A DNA stretch of 64,000 nucleotides from Bin76 sp965209025 (GCA_965209025.1 OZ242375.1:1426001-1490000), one strand, 5' to 3'. Shown: positions 45,503-55,495, counted from the first letter of the stretch. Translations and numbers: made by a program. The notes: generated from the letters alone by a model not told the origin.

Positions 45503-46461
45503 ACGTACAGACCCTCATAGAGCCGCTCGGGGCCGGGCATGGGCGCCGACGACGCTTCCTCCACCGCCCGGTCTATCGTGTCCTGGACCCTGACCTCCAG
45601 CTCCTCAAGGCGTTCCTCGCTGGCGATGCCGTCCGCCACCAGGCGGGCCGCCAGGTTGGTGATCGGGTCAAGAGCCAAAAGCCGCTCGGTCTCCTCCTCG
45701 GTCCGGTACACCTGCGGGTCTCCCTCGTAGTGTCCCCGGAAGCGATGGCACATGGCCTCTATCAGGGTGGGGCCCTCCCCGGCCCTGGCCCGGTCCACCG
45801 CCTCGCTGGTAGCCCGGCACACCTCGGTCACGTCCATGCCGTCGATGCGGACCCCCGGCATCCCGTAACCCGCCGCCCGGTCCACTATCCGGCCGGCGGT
45901 GGACTCCGCAACCGGCACCGAAACGGCATACCCGTTGTTCTCGCATATCCACACCACCGGCAGCTTCCAGGCCGCGGCGGCGTTCACCGATTCGTGAAAG
46001 GCCCCCCGGTTGGCGGTCCCGTCCCCGAAGAAGCACACCACGACCTGGTCGGTCCCCCGGTACTTGGCGCTGAACGCCGCCCCGGTGGCGATGCCGAAGC
46101 AACTCCCCAGGGTGCCCCCCTGGCCGAGTATCCCCAACTCGGGGTCGGCGAAGTGGGGAATCCCGGCCCCCAGCCCGCCGGTGGCGCCGGCGGTGTTGGC
46201 CATCAGGTCGCCGAACATGGCGGCCAGGGACATCCCCTTGGCGATGGTGTACCCGAACCCCCGGTGGGCGTACATCAAATAGTCGTCGCGGCGCAACGGC
46301 GCCACGCCGCCCGCCGGTATCGCCTCCTGTCCGCGTCCGGAGTGGTACCCGGCCAGGACTCTCCCCTCCTGCAGCAGACGCAGTGCGGTCTGGTCCCAGA
46401 GCTTCATGGTCACCATCGACTCGTAGAGTTCCAGGAGCGTTGCGGGGGAGATCGCGGTCAC
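45499..46461 (-). CDS. 2-oxoacid dehydrogenase E1 component, alpha subunit
   Basis: A 320-residue thiamine-diphosphate-binding subunit. The TPP motif GDGTANRGAFHESVNAAAAW runs to ICENNGYAVSVP (the GDG...NN pattern). GGLGAGIPHFADPELGILGQ and RTEEETERLLALDPI are typical of the AcoA/PdhA group. The phosphorylation loop region reads CHRFRGHYEGDPQVYR. It is translationally coupled to E1-beta by the ATGA overlap, and 76 bases separate it from the SDR gene. Confidence 0.9.
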   Translation of the reverse strand: MTAISPATLLELYESMVTMKLWDQTALRLLQEGRVLAGYHSGRGQEAIPAGGVAPLRRDDYLMYAHRGFGYTIAKGMSLAAMFGDLMANTAGATGGLGAGIPHFADPELGILGQGGTLGSCFGIATGAAFSAKYRGTDQVVVCFFGDGTANRGAFHESVNAAAAWKLPVVWICENNGYAVSVPVAESTAGRIVDRAAGYGMPGVRIDGMDVTEVCRATSEAVDRARAGEGPTLIEAMCHRFRGHYEGDPQVYRTEEETERLLALDPITNLAARLVADGIASEERLEELEVRVQDTIDRAVEEASSAPMPGPERLYEGLYV

Positions 46462-46537
46462 TTACTGCTCACTTCGTTCTTGTCCAAACCATCACCTTAC
46501 CCGGAGCGTCCGGCCCGGCTCTCGCCGGGCGCCGGGT

Positions 46538-47305
46538 TCAGTACATCACTATCCCGCCGTTGACGTTCAGGTCCTCTCCGTTGATGAACACCGCGGCCGG
46601 ACTGAGCAGGAACAGAACCGCCGATGCGATCTCCTCGGGACGGGCGGGCCTTCCCAACTGGGCGGTGGCGGCCGCCGCGTCGAGGTCCACCCCCTCCACG
46701 AGGCGGCCCGCCTCCACGCCGAAGCCGCTCCTCATCGGGGTGTCGACGTGGCCGGGGCAGATGGAGTTGACCGCGATGTCGGGCGCCAACGCCTTGGCCG
46801 AGGAGCGTGTCAGGCTGATCACCGCCGCCTTGGAGGAGTTGTATGGTGCGGAGTAGGGGCCGGGGACCTTCGCCGCGTTGGAGGCAATGTTGACGATCCG
46901 ACCCCCGCCGGCGGCGCGCATCAGGGGGGCGGCGTACTTGGTCATCAGATAGGTCCCGAACACGTTCACCTTCAACTCCACCTCCCAGTCCTCCCAGGTC
47001 ATCTCCTCGAACAGGTAGGCCCGCCCGATCGCCGCGCAGTGAGCCAAACCTGACAGCACTCCTCCGGTTGCCTCCGAGACCTGTCGGTAGCCTTCGGCCA
47101 CCGACCCCTCGTCGGAGATGTCGGCCACCACGGGTACCGCTGCTCCCGGTCCCTCCATGCGATCGGTGGCCTCCCGGAGACGGTCCTCTGCCAGGTCGAA
47201 ACACCAGACTCTCCCGCCCTCGGCCACCACCATCTCGGCTGTGGCCAGACCGATCCCCCGCCCTGCTCCCGTGACTACGAAATCCTTGCCTGCGAAATAA
47301 CTCAT
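46538..47305 (-). CDS. Short-chain dehydrogenase/reductase
   Basis: A 255-residue classical SDR: NAD(P) motif TGAGRGIGLATAE, NIASNAA with the catalytic Ser region, and YNSSKAAVISLTRS with YxxxK. The C-terminus FLLSPAAVFINGEDLNVNGG is the usual FabG-like ending. ATG 47305 (MSYFAGKDFVVTG) is chosen; longer readings add 27 unconserved residues. It heads the 13-gene minus-strand cluster and probably oxidises a hydroxy group of the degraded substrate. Confidence 0.88.
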   Translation of the reverse strand: MSYFAGKDFVVTGAGRGIGLATAEMVVAEGGRVWCFDLAEDRLREATDRMEGPGAAVPVVADISDEGSVAEGYRQVSEATGGVLSGLAHCAAIGRAYLFEEMTWEDWEVELKVNVFGTYLMTKYAAPLMRAAGGGRIVNIASNAAKVPGPYSAPYNSSKAAVISLTRSSAKALAPDIAVNSICPGHVDTPMRSGFGVEAGRLVEGVDLDAAAATAQLGRPARPEEIASAVLFLLSPAAVFINGEDLNVNGGIVMY

Positions 47306-47714
47306 CCCCGGGAGGGTAACCTGTCGGTCCCCAACTGCCTGCACTCCCCCTACGCCGAGGCTATAGCCGAGATGCGCACAAACCACCCCGCCAACTGTCT
47401 ATCAGTTCACGTTTCTATCCATGACATCTCTTCCCGAAAGCGACCTCAACACCTCAAACGACCCAACAGTTCGCGTCCAACATCATCGATGTGGTCTCCA
47501 GCGGCCGCAGACTACATGTATAGTTGAGGCATCCTAAAGTTAAGTGACAGAATCTGTCCTAACATATCAGCTTTCCCAATAGTGTTCACTAAGCCCCCCC
47601 CCCTTACCTCCCACAGACGAAGTGCACATGATCTTGCCCATCGCCATTGGGTAGGCACATACAAAAGATGGACAAGCGGCACAACCGGGGACGGACCAAC
47701 TGGGAGAGGGTGAC
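47306..47714. other. Intergenic left margin of second accessory segment
   Basis: 409 bases between divergent genes (SDR and methyltransferase). There is no credible gene. It holds a C-rich run (about 47587-47596) and the 13-base palindrome at 47546-47558, both on the methyltransferase side. Promoters for both directions should lie here. A purine-rich GGGAGAGGG sits just upstream of the methyltransferase GTG. Confidence 0.4.
47546..47558. promoter_or_regulatory. 13-base palindrome upstream of the methyltransferase gene
   Basis: A perfect palindrome GACAGA-A-TCTGTC about 157 bases before the methyltransferase start, with A/T-rich flanks. This is the right kind of place for an operator of the methyltransferase/PLD-SNF2 genes, but no regulator gene is encoded nearby. 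Confidence 0.35.
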
Positions 47715-50693
47715 GTGGCGGTCACCCGGGAAGAAATCCAGGACCTGATCGGGGCAGGAGACCTTTCCACCCTCTTCCTGACAAGACTGCACTGGGACAA
47801 TCCCCCAAGTTCACAACCGGACCTCTACGGATCCCTAGGACACAGTATCCCCGGCACCGATTTGATCGCATACCCTGTTGCCAGCAAACGGGTAGTGCAC
47901 CTATGGCATGTCCCCTGCGAGGCCATGCCACCCAGAGCGGCAATACGAAAGACGGTTACGGTTCTTCGGAAGACGTACAGCCTGGAGATGCTGATTGTGT
48001 TCGAGGCCAATGACGGCGAGATGGCGTGGTTCTGGCCCGAACAAAAGAGAACAGGCAATGGCTTCCAGTTGGTGGAGCATAGATGTCATCGCGAGTCGAT
48101 CCCGTGGGAGATGCTGGACCGTCTGTGGGCCTTGAGGTTCGAACCCGAGCAAGAGGAGCAACTCACTTCCACTGTTGTATTGGAAAGAGTAAGGCAGTCA
48201 CTGGATGTGGATTTGGTGGGATTGGCGGAGGAGGTGGAACGCACCATTTCATCCGCCGTCGGGCATCTTGGTGAGGATCTCGGAGTATCAAACCGGATCG
48301 GCCAGATCTTGTGTCAGGAAGCAGGTGAGCAAACCAACATGATGGCAACGGCCGTCCTCTTCAACGCGGTTGTATTCCAGCACCACATAGCAGACCGGCA
48401 CGAGGGTATCCCCACCCCCGAAGCGTTGAAAGAAGGCGGTCTGAGACGAGCCGGTGTGGAAGCAGCATGGCAGGCTGTGCTCGAGATCAACTACTGGCCG
48501 ATCTTTGGTATCGCTCTCGACCTGTTGACATCAATCGAAGACAGCGCCGTAGCCAACAGAGTCTTGAGTGAGTTATACAGTCGGGCTGCGGAGACCACTG
48601 CCTATCGGGACACGCAGGGAATCATTGGACAACTGTATGGGAGGCTTGTAGCGGACCGCGCTTTCCTAAAGACCCACTTCACTCGCCTTGGACCCGCGGC
48701 TTTTCTGGCGGAGATGGCCGTAGACCGTATTGGCGTTGACTGGGCCGACCCAATAGCGGTGGCAAAGCTCAGGATCGCGGACCTGGCCTGCGGCACCGGG
48801 GCTTTGCTCACTGCCACATACCGGCGCATAGCTGCTCGTCTCGAGGAGGCCAGCGGAGACCCGTTAGCCATACACAAAAGGATGCTGGAAGAAGTCCTGA
48901 TCGGATGCGACATCATGCCCGCATCGGTACACCTAACGGCGGCGATGCTCTCCGGGGAACACCCAGAGGTGGGCTATGAGAACACCAAGACCTGGGTAAT
49001 GCCGTTCGGGATGGAGGATGTAGGAATGGGGGAAGAGCCGAAAGTTGGTTCATTGGACCTACTGGGAGGAAGCCGTAGGGCCGCGCTTTACGGTGATGGC
49101 GCGGTCGCAACCCTGGCCAAGGGGGCTCCAGCACAGAGCCAAGCCTTTGTACCTAATGAGGGGATGGACCTGGTAATCATGAATCCTCCATTCGGAAGAC
49201 CCACCAACCACGAGCGTAAGCAAGGTGCAGCGGAAGATGGGACAATGCCTCCCATTCCTGTATTTGCCGGAATGGGCAACGACGAGGAAGCCCAAGCTTT
49301 AATGAGTCTGGCCCTAAAAGACCTCTATAAGACCATTCCCGGCCCCACGGCCAAGCATGGCAACGCGGGAATGGCAACGAATTTCATGGATCTGGCACAC
49401 CTCAAGCTGCGTACAGGGGGAGTTTTGGCGCTCATCGTTCCTGTCACCTTTGTCTCTGGAGCCGCCTGGGCACAAATGAGAGAGTTGCTGGCCGACCAAT
49501 ACGAAGACATCCATGTAGTCACCCTGGCTTCTGCCGAAAATGCTGAGGCAAGAGCGTTCTCCGATAACACTGGCATGGCTGAAGCAATTGTTGTCGCCGT
49601 GAAGCAACGCACAGATGAAGGGAAGAACCAAACGGCTCGCTATGTCTGCCTCCGAGAACGCCCGGAAGACCCCGACGCAGGTATTGATCTTGCCCGGTTA
49701 GTCAGACCAAACGGCGACCTGGACAAGCCTGGTGGGTCCCCGCTGGGGTTTGCAATCCAGTCCCGATTCTCTAGAGATGCCGGAGGGCACCCAAGTGGCG
49801 TAGTGAACGCTGAACTGTGTGGGATTGGCGTTGCCCTCACCAAAGGACGTATCCGCCTTCCGGAAGTATCCAGGTTCGCAGAAGTGCCGATAACCGACAT
49901 GGGGGAGATTGGAGTGCGAGGACCCTACTCCTTAGATATCAACGGACCGTCCGGGCGGGGTCCCTTAGACATCATCAAGAAGCCCAGCCGCCAAAACACC
50001 TCCGTGGCACCTTTTCCTGTGTTGTGGAGCCATGATCACAGGTTGGAGACGAAGATGACGATTGTGCCATGCTCAGAAGGCGTCGCCCGCCCTGGCATGG
50101 AACAGAGAGCCCAAGAAATGTGGAGAGGCTACACGAACGCTAAGGGTGAAATAATCGCCGGTGCCACCCACCTCCACATCAACAACGACTTCCGAGTCAA
50201 CTCCCAGGCCACTGGAGCCTGCCTTACTCCGGTCCCAGCCATTGGAGGGAGAGCATGGCCTTCCTTCCAACCGGAGCCACCGCACTCCGCCAGCCGCGAG
50301 CTGTGGGAGAAAGCACTGTGCGTCTGGCTGAACTCCACTCTGGGCCTGTTAGGTCGCTGGTGGGTGTCCTCCCGACAACAAAAGGGAAGGGCGAACCTGA
50401 GCATTACGGCAATCGGCAACATCCCTGTCTTGGATCTCCGGAAACTTACTCGTGTCCGTCTCGAAACCGCCGCCGGGCTGTTCGATGATTTCACCGACCG
50501 TGAGTTCCTGCCCGCCAACGAGGCCTACCGCGACCCGGCGCGGGCCGATCTGGATAGGGCACTGGCGAGGAGGGTGCTCCACCTGCCCGATGCTGCGGTG
50601 GAGGGCATCGGTCGGCTCAGGCTCATGTGGTGCTCCGAGCCGTCCGTACACGGCAACAAACGAACCCGGCCCGGCGGTCCGGCAGGTAACTGA
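47715..50693 (+). CDS. Large N6-adenine DNA methyltransferase (defence module)
   Basis: A 992-residue enzyme. SAM motif I is IADLACGTGALL (about residue 355) and the catalytic motif is NPPF at residues 490-493 (LVIMNPPFGRPTNHE). A long N-terminal region precedes the catalytic core, and a target-recognition region lies after it, giving a type IIG/type I-like layout without a visible nuclease domain. The GTG start follows GGGAGAGGG. The TGA overlaps the ATG of the helicase gene by one base (TGATG), so the two are coupled. It would mark self DNA, with the neighbour acting on unmarked DNA. Confidence 0.85.
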   Translation: MAVTREEIQDLIGAGDLSTLFLTRLHWDNPPSSQPDLYGSLGHSIPGTDLIAYPVASKRVVHLWHVPCEAMPPRAAIRKTVTVLRKTYSLEMLIVFEANDGEMAWFWPEQKRTGNGFQLVEHRCHRESIPWEMLDRLWALRFEPEQEEQLTSTVVLERVRQSLDVDLVGLAEEVERTISSAVGHLGEDLGVSNRIGQILCQEAGEQTNMMATAVLFNAVVFQHHIADRHEGIPTPEALKEGGLRRAGVEAAWQAVLEINYWPIFGIALDLLTSIEDSAVANRVLSELYSRAAETTAYRDTQGIIGQLYGRLVADRAFLKTHFTRLGPAAFLAEMAVDRIGVDWADPIAVAKLRIADLACGTGALLTATYRRIAARLEEASGDPLAIHKRMLEEVLIGCDIMPASVHLTAAMLSGEHPEVGYENTKTWVMPFGMEDVGMGEEPKVGSLDLLGGSRRAALYGDGAVATLAKGAPAQSQAFVPNEGMDLVIMNPPFGRPTNHERKQGAAEDGTMPPIPVFAGMGNDEEAQALMSLALKDLYKTIPGPTAKHGNAGMATNFMDLAHLKLRTGGVLALIVPVTFVSGAAWAQMRELLADQYEDIHVVTLASAENAEARAFSDNTGMAEAIVVAVKQRTDEGKNQTARYVCLRERPEDPDAGIDLARLVRPNGDLDKPGGSPLGFAIQSRFSRDAGGHPSGVVNAELCGIGVALTKGRIRLPEVSRFAEVPITDMGEIGVRGPYSLDINGPSGRGPLDIIKKPSRQNTSVAPFPVLWSHDHRLETKMTIVPCSEGVARPGMEQRAQEMWRGYTNAKGEIIAGATHLHINNDFRVNSQATGACLTPVPAIGGRAWPSFQPEPPHSASRELWEKALCVWLNSTLGLLGRWWVSSRQQKGRANLSITAIGNIPVLDLRKLTRVRLETAAGLFDDFTDREFLPANEAYRDPARADLDRALARRVLHLPDAAVEGIGRLRLMWCSEPSVHGNKRTRPGGPAGN

Positions 50694-53600
50694 TGCCCGA
50701 CATCCTTGACAACATCGACCTCTCGATGGAGGAGGGTCTGGTAAAGACCCTTGGCCCGCCCTCCCATTCCCTCGACGCGGTGGTCGGCTATTTCAACCTG
50801 CGGGGATGGAGGCTGATCACTGGAGCCGTGGGGCGTCTGCCCTCCTCCATCGACGGCGGACCCAAGGCCAGAGTGCTGGTAGGAATGACAGAGCCCCCCG
50901 AAACCGAGATGGAACGGCTACAAGCGCAGGAAGCCCCTCTGCCCGTAACTTCCAAGATGGCTTCGGAGCGCCGGACAGCAACCGGCAAGGAGATGACCCG
51001 CCAACTCGAGGTAGGCCTCCCGAATACCGAAGACGAGGCCTCCCTGCGTTCACTGCTGCGCCAGATGACCGACGGTGAAGTACAGGTGAAGGTGTTCACC
51101 GAACACCGGCTACACGCCAAGCTGTACCTGTGTCACCGTGACGATACCTTCGCCCCGCGGGCGGCATTCGTCGGGTCGTCCAATCTCACTGGGGCCGGAC
51201 TGGCGGGCCAAGGCGAGTTGAACGTGAGCGTGTCCGATGTCGACGCCACCAGGAAGTTAGCCGAATGGTTCGAGGACCGGTGGAACAACGAGTTGTGCTT
51301 GGACGCTGTGCCAATGCTCAAGGAAGTGCTTCGCCGCTCCTGGGCCTCGCCTGATCCGCTGGATCCGTATCTGGTGTATCTGAAGATGGCCTATCACCTG
51401 TCCCGTCAGGCGCGGGAGGGACTAGTGGCCTATGAGTTGCCACAGTCGCTGACGGACAAGCTGCTCGACTTTCAGGCCATCGCGGTCAAACTGGCCGCCA
51501 GAATCCTCAACCAGCGGGGCGGGGTGATCATCGGAGACGTAGTGGGATTGGGCAAGACCCTGGTGGCAACTGCGGTTGCCCGCCTGGTACAGATGGAACA
51601 AGGCGGCAAGGCTCTGGTGGTGTGCCCCAAGAACCTGGTTGAAATGTGGCAAAGCTACGTGACGGACTACGACCTACATGGTCAGGTTCTGTCTCTTTCC
51701 ATGGTGACCAAGCAGCTGCCCGACCTCGGGCGCCACCGCCTAGTGATCATCGACGAGTCACACCACCTCCGCACTCACACCCGGCAGGACTATCAGGCCT
51801 TGAAGCAGTACATTGCCGAAAACGAGGCGGGCGTGGTGCTGCTCTCCGCCACGCCATACAACAAGAACCTGACCGATCTGTGGTCACAACTCTCTCTGTT
51901 CCTGCCACCCGATGCAGACCTGGGCATCCGGCCCTATGCTGCCATCTCCGCGGTTGGAGAGACCAAGTTCGCGGCACGGTGCAAGGAGGGACTGTCAACC
52001 TTGGCAGCGTTCAAGCGATCCACCGAACGTGATGACTGGCGGGCTCTTCTCTCCCAGTTCATGGTGAGACGCACCCGCCGCTACATCGAGGAGAACTACG
52101 CACTGACGGATGAACGGGGACGGCGGTACCTGACCTACGGAGACGGGGAACGCTTCCGGTTCCCGACCAGGGTACCGAAGACGATCGAACGGCAAGTAGC
52201 GGCCACCGATCCGGCCAGGACGATGATCTCCGACGAGACCCTCGATGCGGTCGATCGTCTCCGGTTACCCCGTTACGGCATGTACGACCATCTAAACAAC
52301 AGCACCGTCTTCACCGATCATGAGCGGCCTATAGTGGAAGACCTCCGTAAATCTGCCCAGGGCAATCTCAGCGGTCTTAACCGGGTGATGATGTTCAAGC
52401 GGCTCTCTTCTTCGGGTCCGGCGTTTCTAGCCACCCTGCGCCGACACCGGCTGCGCGACAGCATGTCCCGATATGCGGTGCAGACCGGAAGAGACGTGCC
52501 GGTGGGCTCAATCAATAACGGCCTATGGTCGGACGCCGCCGACTTGGAAGGAGATGGAATCTTCAATCTCCTTACCGCCGACGAAGTGGTGTCCAACGCA
52601 TATGACAAGTTGGCCGAGGTCAACCCGCGCACGGTGAAGTGGCTGCGGGCATCGTTGTTCAAGGACAGTTTCGCCCAAGATCTCACGGCCGATATCGAGG
52701 CGATTGATCTGATGCTGGCACGGTTCGGGCATTGGGACCAGGACAGCGATGGCAAAATCGACACTCTGGTGGACATCATCTCCGACCGCCACAGGGGTGA
52801 GAAGGTGCTCGTGTTCACCGAATACACCGACACCGCCGATTACGTGGCCAAGGCACTGGCAAGCCGCGGTGTCGAAGATCTGGCTGCGGCCAGCGGCAGC
52901 GTGGAGAGACCCACCAGGCTGGCCCGACGCTTCTCCCCGGGGTCATATCAGGGCGGACTCCCTCGCGGCCAGAGGGAGTTGCAAGTGCTGATCTCCACGG
53001 ACGTGCTCTCGGAGGGCCAAAATCTCCAGGATGCGCGAATCGTAGTGAATTACGACCTTCCGTGGGCAGTGGTCAAGCTTGTGCAAAGAGCCGGCCGGGT
53101 GGACAGAATAGGCCAAGTAGCTGAGGAGGTTTTCGTGTATTCATTGATGCCCGCAGGCACACTGGAAAATGAGATCAACCTTCGCAGACGTATCTTGGCG
53201 AGGCTACGGGAGAACGCGAATCTCCTGGGATCCGACGAGCAATTCTTCGGCCGCGACGAAGAACGGGCGATCATCAGCGGGCTTTACGACGAGCGTTCCG
53301 ACTACCGGTTGGACGATGAAGAGGTAGATCCCGTGTCGATGGCCTATGAGATATGGCGCGCCGCCGAAGAGAACCATCCGGACCTGGCCACCCAGGTGGA
53401 GTCCATGCCCAACGTGGTGTACTCCACGAAACAGGGCTCCGAATCTGGAATCGTCGTCCACTCTCAGACCGCTCTGCGCTCCGATGCCTTCGCTTTCGTG
53501 CCACACCGCGGCCAGCCCCGGCGAATCTCTCCACAGGAGGCTCTACGGCTATCCGAATGCAAACCCGCCACGCCGCCGCTGGAGCGATTGACTGGTCACT

Positions 53601-54001
53601 TCGAGATGGTTGCACAGGCCATACGAGGACCCCTGAAGTCACCGCCCCCTGAACAGATGATGGGAAAGCAAGGCGGAGTGATCGGCAAGTGCTGGAGGCG
53701 GCTATCCCGACACCGGGACACACTGCCGCCAAGCCTGCGCTACACCGCTGCCGAACTGGACGAGGCGTTGAACGATCTACATGACCCCCACGACCTGGCG
53801 TTCAAGGAACTGGCCAAAGCCCTCGACGCAAACGTGGGCGACGAGGACTTGGCAGCACTCTTAGTACAACTTCGACGCGACGGGCATCTGGCCAGATCGC
53901 AACGTGATCAAGACGGCAACCTCAGATCGGAATCCCGGGTGATCTGCTCGATGGGACTTACCGACGTGCAAATAACGGCACCGGAAATGCCGAGGCCCTG
54001 A
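50693..54001 (+). CDS. PLD nuclease-SNF2 helicase fusion (defence module)
   Basis: A 1102-residue protein. Residues about 20-200 form a phospholipase D-type nuclease half: H141-x-K143 in RLHAKLYL and N164 in GSSNLTGAGL (the HxK...N pattern). An SNF2/Swi2 helicase follows: K288 in GDVVGLGKT, DESHH at 354-358, LLSATPYN, and in the second lobe FTEYTDTADYVAKAL, STDVLSEGQNLQ and LVQRAGRVDRIGQ. Known ATP-dependent PLD nucleases such as those of NgoAVII/CglI, and DISARM, have similar parts on separate genes. Here they are fused and paired with a methyltransferase. Confidence 0.87.
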   Translation: MPDILDNIDLSMEEGLVKTLGPPSHSLDAVVGYFNLRGWRLITGAVGRLPSSIDGGPKARVLVGMTEPPETEMERLQAQEAPLPVTSKMASERRTATGKEMTRQLEVGLPNTEDEASLRSLLRQMTDGEVQVKVFTEHRLHAKLYLCHRDDTFAPRAAFVGSSNLTGAGLAGQGELNVSVSDVDATRKLAEWFEDRWNNELCLDAVPMLKEVLRRSWASPDPLDPYLVYLKMAYHLSRQAREGLVAYELPQSLTDKLLDFQAIAVKLAARILNQRGGVIIGDVVGLGKTLVATAVARLVQMEQGGKALVVCPKNLVEMWQSYVTDYDLHGQVLSLSMVTKQLPDLGRHRLVIIDESHHLRTHTRQDYQALKQYIAENEAGVVLLSATPYNKNLTDLWSQLSLFLPPDADLGIRPYAAISAVGETKFAARCKEGLSTLAAFKRSTERDDWRALLSQFMVRRTRRYIEENYALTDERGRRYLTYGDGERFRFPTRVPKTIERQVAATDPARTMISDETLDAVDRLRLPRYGMYDHLNNSTVFTDHERPIVEDLRKSAQGNLSGLNRVMMFKRLSSSGPAFLATLRRHRLRDSMSRYAVQTGRDVPVGSINNGLWSDAADLEGDGIFNLLTADEVVSNAYDKLAEVNPRTVKWLRASLFKDSFAQDLTADIEAIDLMLARFGHWDQDSDGKIDTLVDIISDRHRGEKVLVFTEYTDTADYVAKALASRGVEDLAAASGSVERPTRLARRFSPGSYQGGLPRGQRELQVLISTDVLSEGQNLQDARIVVNYDLPWAVVKLVQRAGRVDRIGQVAEEVFVYSLMPAGTLENEINLRRRILARLRENANLLGSDEQFFGRDEERAIISGLYDERSDYRLDDEEVDPVSMAYEIWRAAEENHPDLATQVESMPNVVYSTKQGSESGIVVHSQTALRSDAFAFVPHRGQPRRISPQEALRLSECKPATPPLERLTGHFEMVAQAIRGPLKSPPPEQMMGKQGGVIGKCWRRLSRHRDTLPPSLRYTAAELDEALNDLHDPHDLAFKELAKALDANVGDEDLAALLVQLRRDGHLARSQRDQDGNLRSESRVICSMGLTDVQITAPEMPRP

Positions 54002-54066
54002 AAACCGTTCCACAGCTCGGCCCCGTGTGCCTACCATACGCAGCCGCTTAGCAAAGGACACAACCC

Positions 54067-55434
54067 ATGCGCTTTCGCCCGCCGCCCTTCGAAATCACCG
54101 ACAGTGACGATCCCTTTGCCAATGACACAATGGAGCGCCGCCAACAAATCGAAGCGTTGACGCGGTTGGTCGGGACAATCGAAGGGCCGTGTGTGTTGGC
54201 CTTAGACGCGCAGTGGGGGTTTGGGAAAACGGCGTTTCTGAAAATGTGGGCGCAGCACATGCGCAATGAGGGTATTCCAGTGGCCGAATTCAACGCGTGG
54301 GAGACCGACTTCAGCGACGACCCTTTGATGGCTTTGTACGCCACACTCGAAGATCACTTCCGTGATTTGCCAGATGGTCACACTGATAGGCACAAGCAAG
54401 TATTGAAGGCTGGATTGTCAGTGGTGTCGAAGGTTGCCAGCGCGGCTCTTCCCTTTGTTCCAGACTTAGCGGATACTGTGGATGATGCCATTAGCCGGGC
54501 CGAAACTCACACCAGGACAAGACTCCAGCGGTACCGAGATGCTCGCGGAGCTATCGACGACTTCAAAGTAGCTCTTCAGGAAACCACCAAAGAATCGCCC
54601 CTAGTGGTCTGCGTGGATGAATTGGACAGATGCCGCCCCAATTACGCTATCGAGTTTCTGGAGGCCACCAAACACATATTCGAGGTTGATGGTGTGATCT
54701 TCATTCTTGCGGTCAACCTATCGGAACTGGCCAACTCGGTTAGCGCCCTCTACGGAAACGACTTCGATGCCCCGGCTTACCTGAGGCGATTTGTGGACCG
54801 TTCCATTAATCTGCCACCTGGCAACCGCACTCGATTCTTGCAGGCTCTACTGGAAAGTACCCGATTAGCGGATGTGGATCCCCACTCCGACGTAGTGCGT
54901 ATCGTTAACACCTTCGCGGTAGCGCCCCATGTGAGCTTACGGGACATTGAGCAAGGTACTTTGCACATGGGTACCTTTTGGAAGGTTATACCAAGTAGGC
55001 CTAGATATGAATTGTACACCCTGGCTATTTGTCTAGTGGCGCTTCGCACTGTAGCGCCGGACGTTTATCAGAGAGTCTCTTCAGGAGACATATCCGATGT
55101 GGAAGCATTGCAGATGCTGAACCGTCATCTAAACCGTCCCGATGATTGGTGGAAAACCCGATACTCCGACCATAGGAGGCTGTATGACGAGCATTGGATT
55201 GCCAATACTTACATGGAAGTGTTATTGATTGGATGGAGTGTATTCACCAATACGGAGGGCCTATCCCCACTGTTGGAGCTGCGTCGTATTGAATCACAAG
55301 ACGATGAAAGCCAAAACGGGCAACAATATGCGTTGGACATTGTGAGAATAGCTGACATGGTCTGGCAAGAGCCATATGTTACAGGGCATTTCTCTTACAT
55401 CACCGCTTTAGTAGATTTGATGGCCGCCGATTGA
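54067..55434 (+). CDS. KAP-family P-loop NTPase
   Basis: A 455-residue STAND-like KAP NTPase. Walker A is AQWGFGKTAFLKMW (residues 49-62) and Walker B is VVCVDELDRCRPNYAIEFLE (from 180), with the diagnostic EFNAWETDF between them. KAP proteins often have membrane segments in the Walker A-B insert; here VSKVASAALPFVPDLAD is only weakly hydrophobic. It lies 65 bases after the helicase gene on the same strand. KAP NTPases recur in anti-phage loci (Qat, RADAR-like), so a third component or a neighbouring independent system is plausible. Confidence 0.85.
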   Translation: MRFRPPPFEITDSDDPFANDTMERRQQIEALTRLVGTIEGPCVLALDAQWGFGKTAFLKMWAQHMRNEGIPVAEFNAWETDFSDDPLMALYATLEDHFRDLPDGHTDRHKQVLKAGLSVVSKVASAALPFVPDLADTVDDAISRAETHTRTRLQRYRDARGAIDDFKVALQETTKESPLVVCVDELDRCRPNYAIEFLEATKHIFEVDGVIFILAVNLSELANSVSALYGNDFDAPAYLRRFVDRSINLPPGNRTRFLQALLESTRLADVDPHSDVVRIVNTFAVAPHVSLRDIEQGTLHMGTFWKVIPSRPRYELYTLAICLVALRTVAPDVYQRVSSGDISDVEALQMLNRHLNRPDDWWKTRYSDHRRLYDEHWIANTYMEVLLIGWSVFTNTEGLSPLLELRRIESQDDESQNGQQYALDIVRIADMVWQEPYVTGHFSYITALVDLMAAD

Positions 55435-55495
55435 CATAGGATCAGCCTGGACCCGCTACACCTCCCGTTTGCCCTTAGGCACGACGGGGCATCTC

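Noticed and set aside
47715..54001. Assignment to classical DISARM
   Set aside because: DISARM needs DrmA, the DUF1998 protein DrmB and a separate PLD protein DrmC. None is present as such here, and PLD is fused to the SNF2 helicase.
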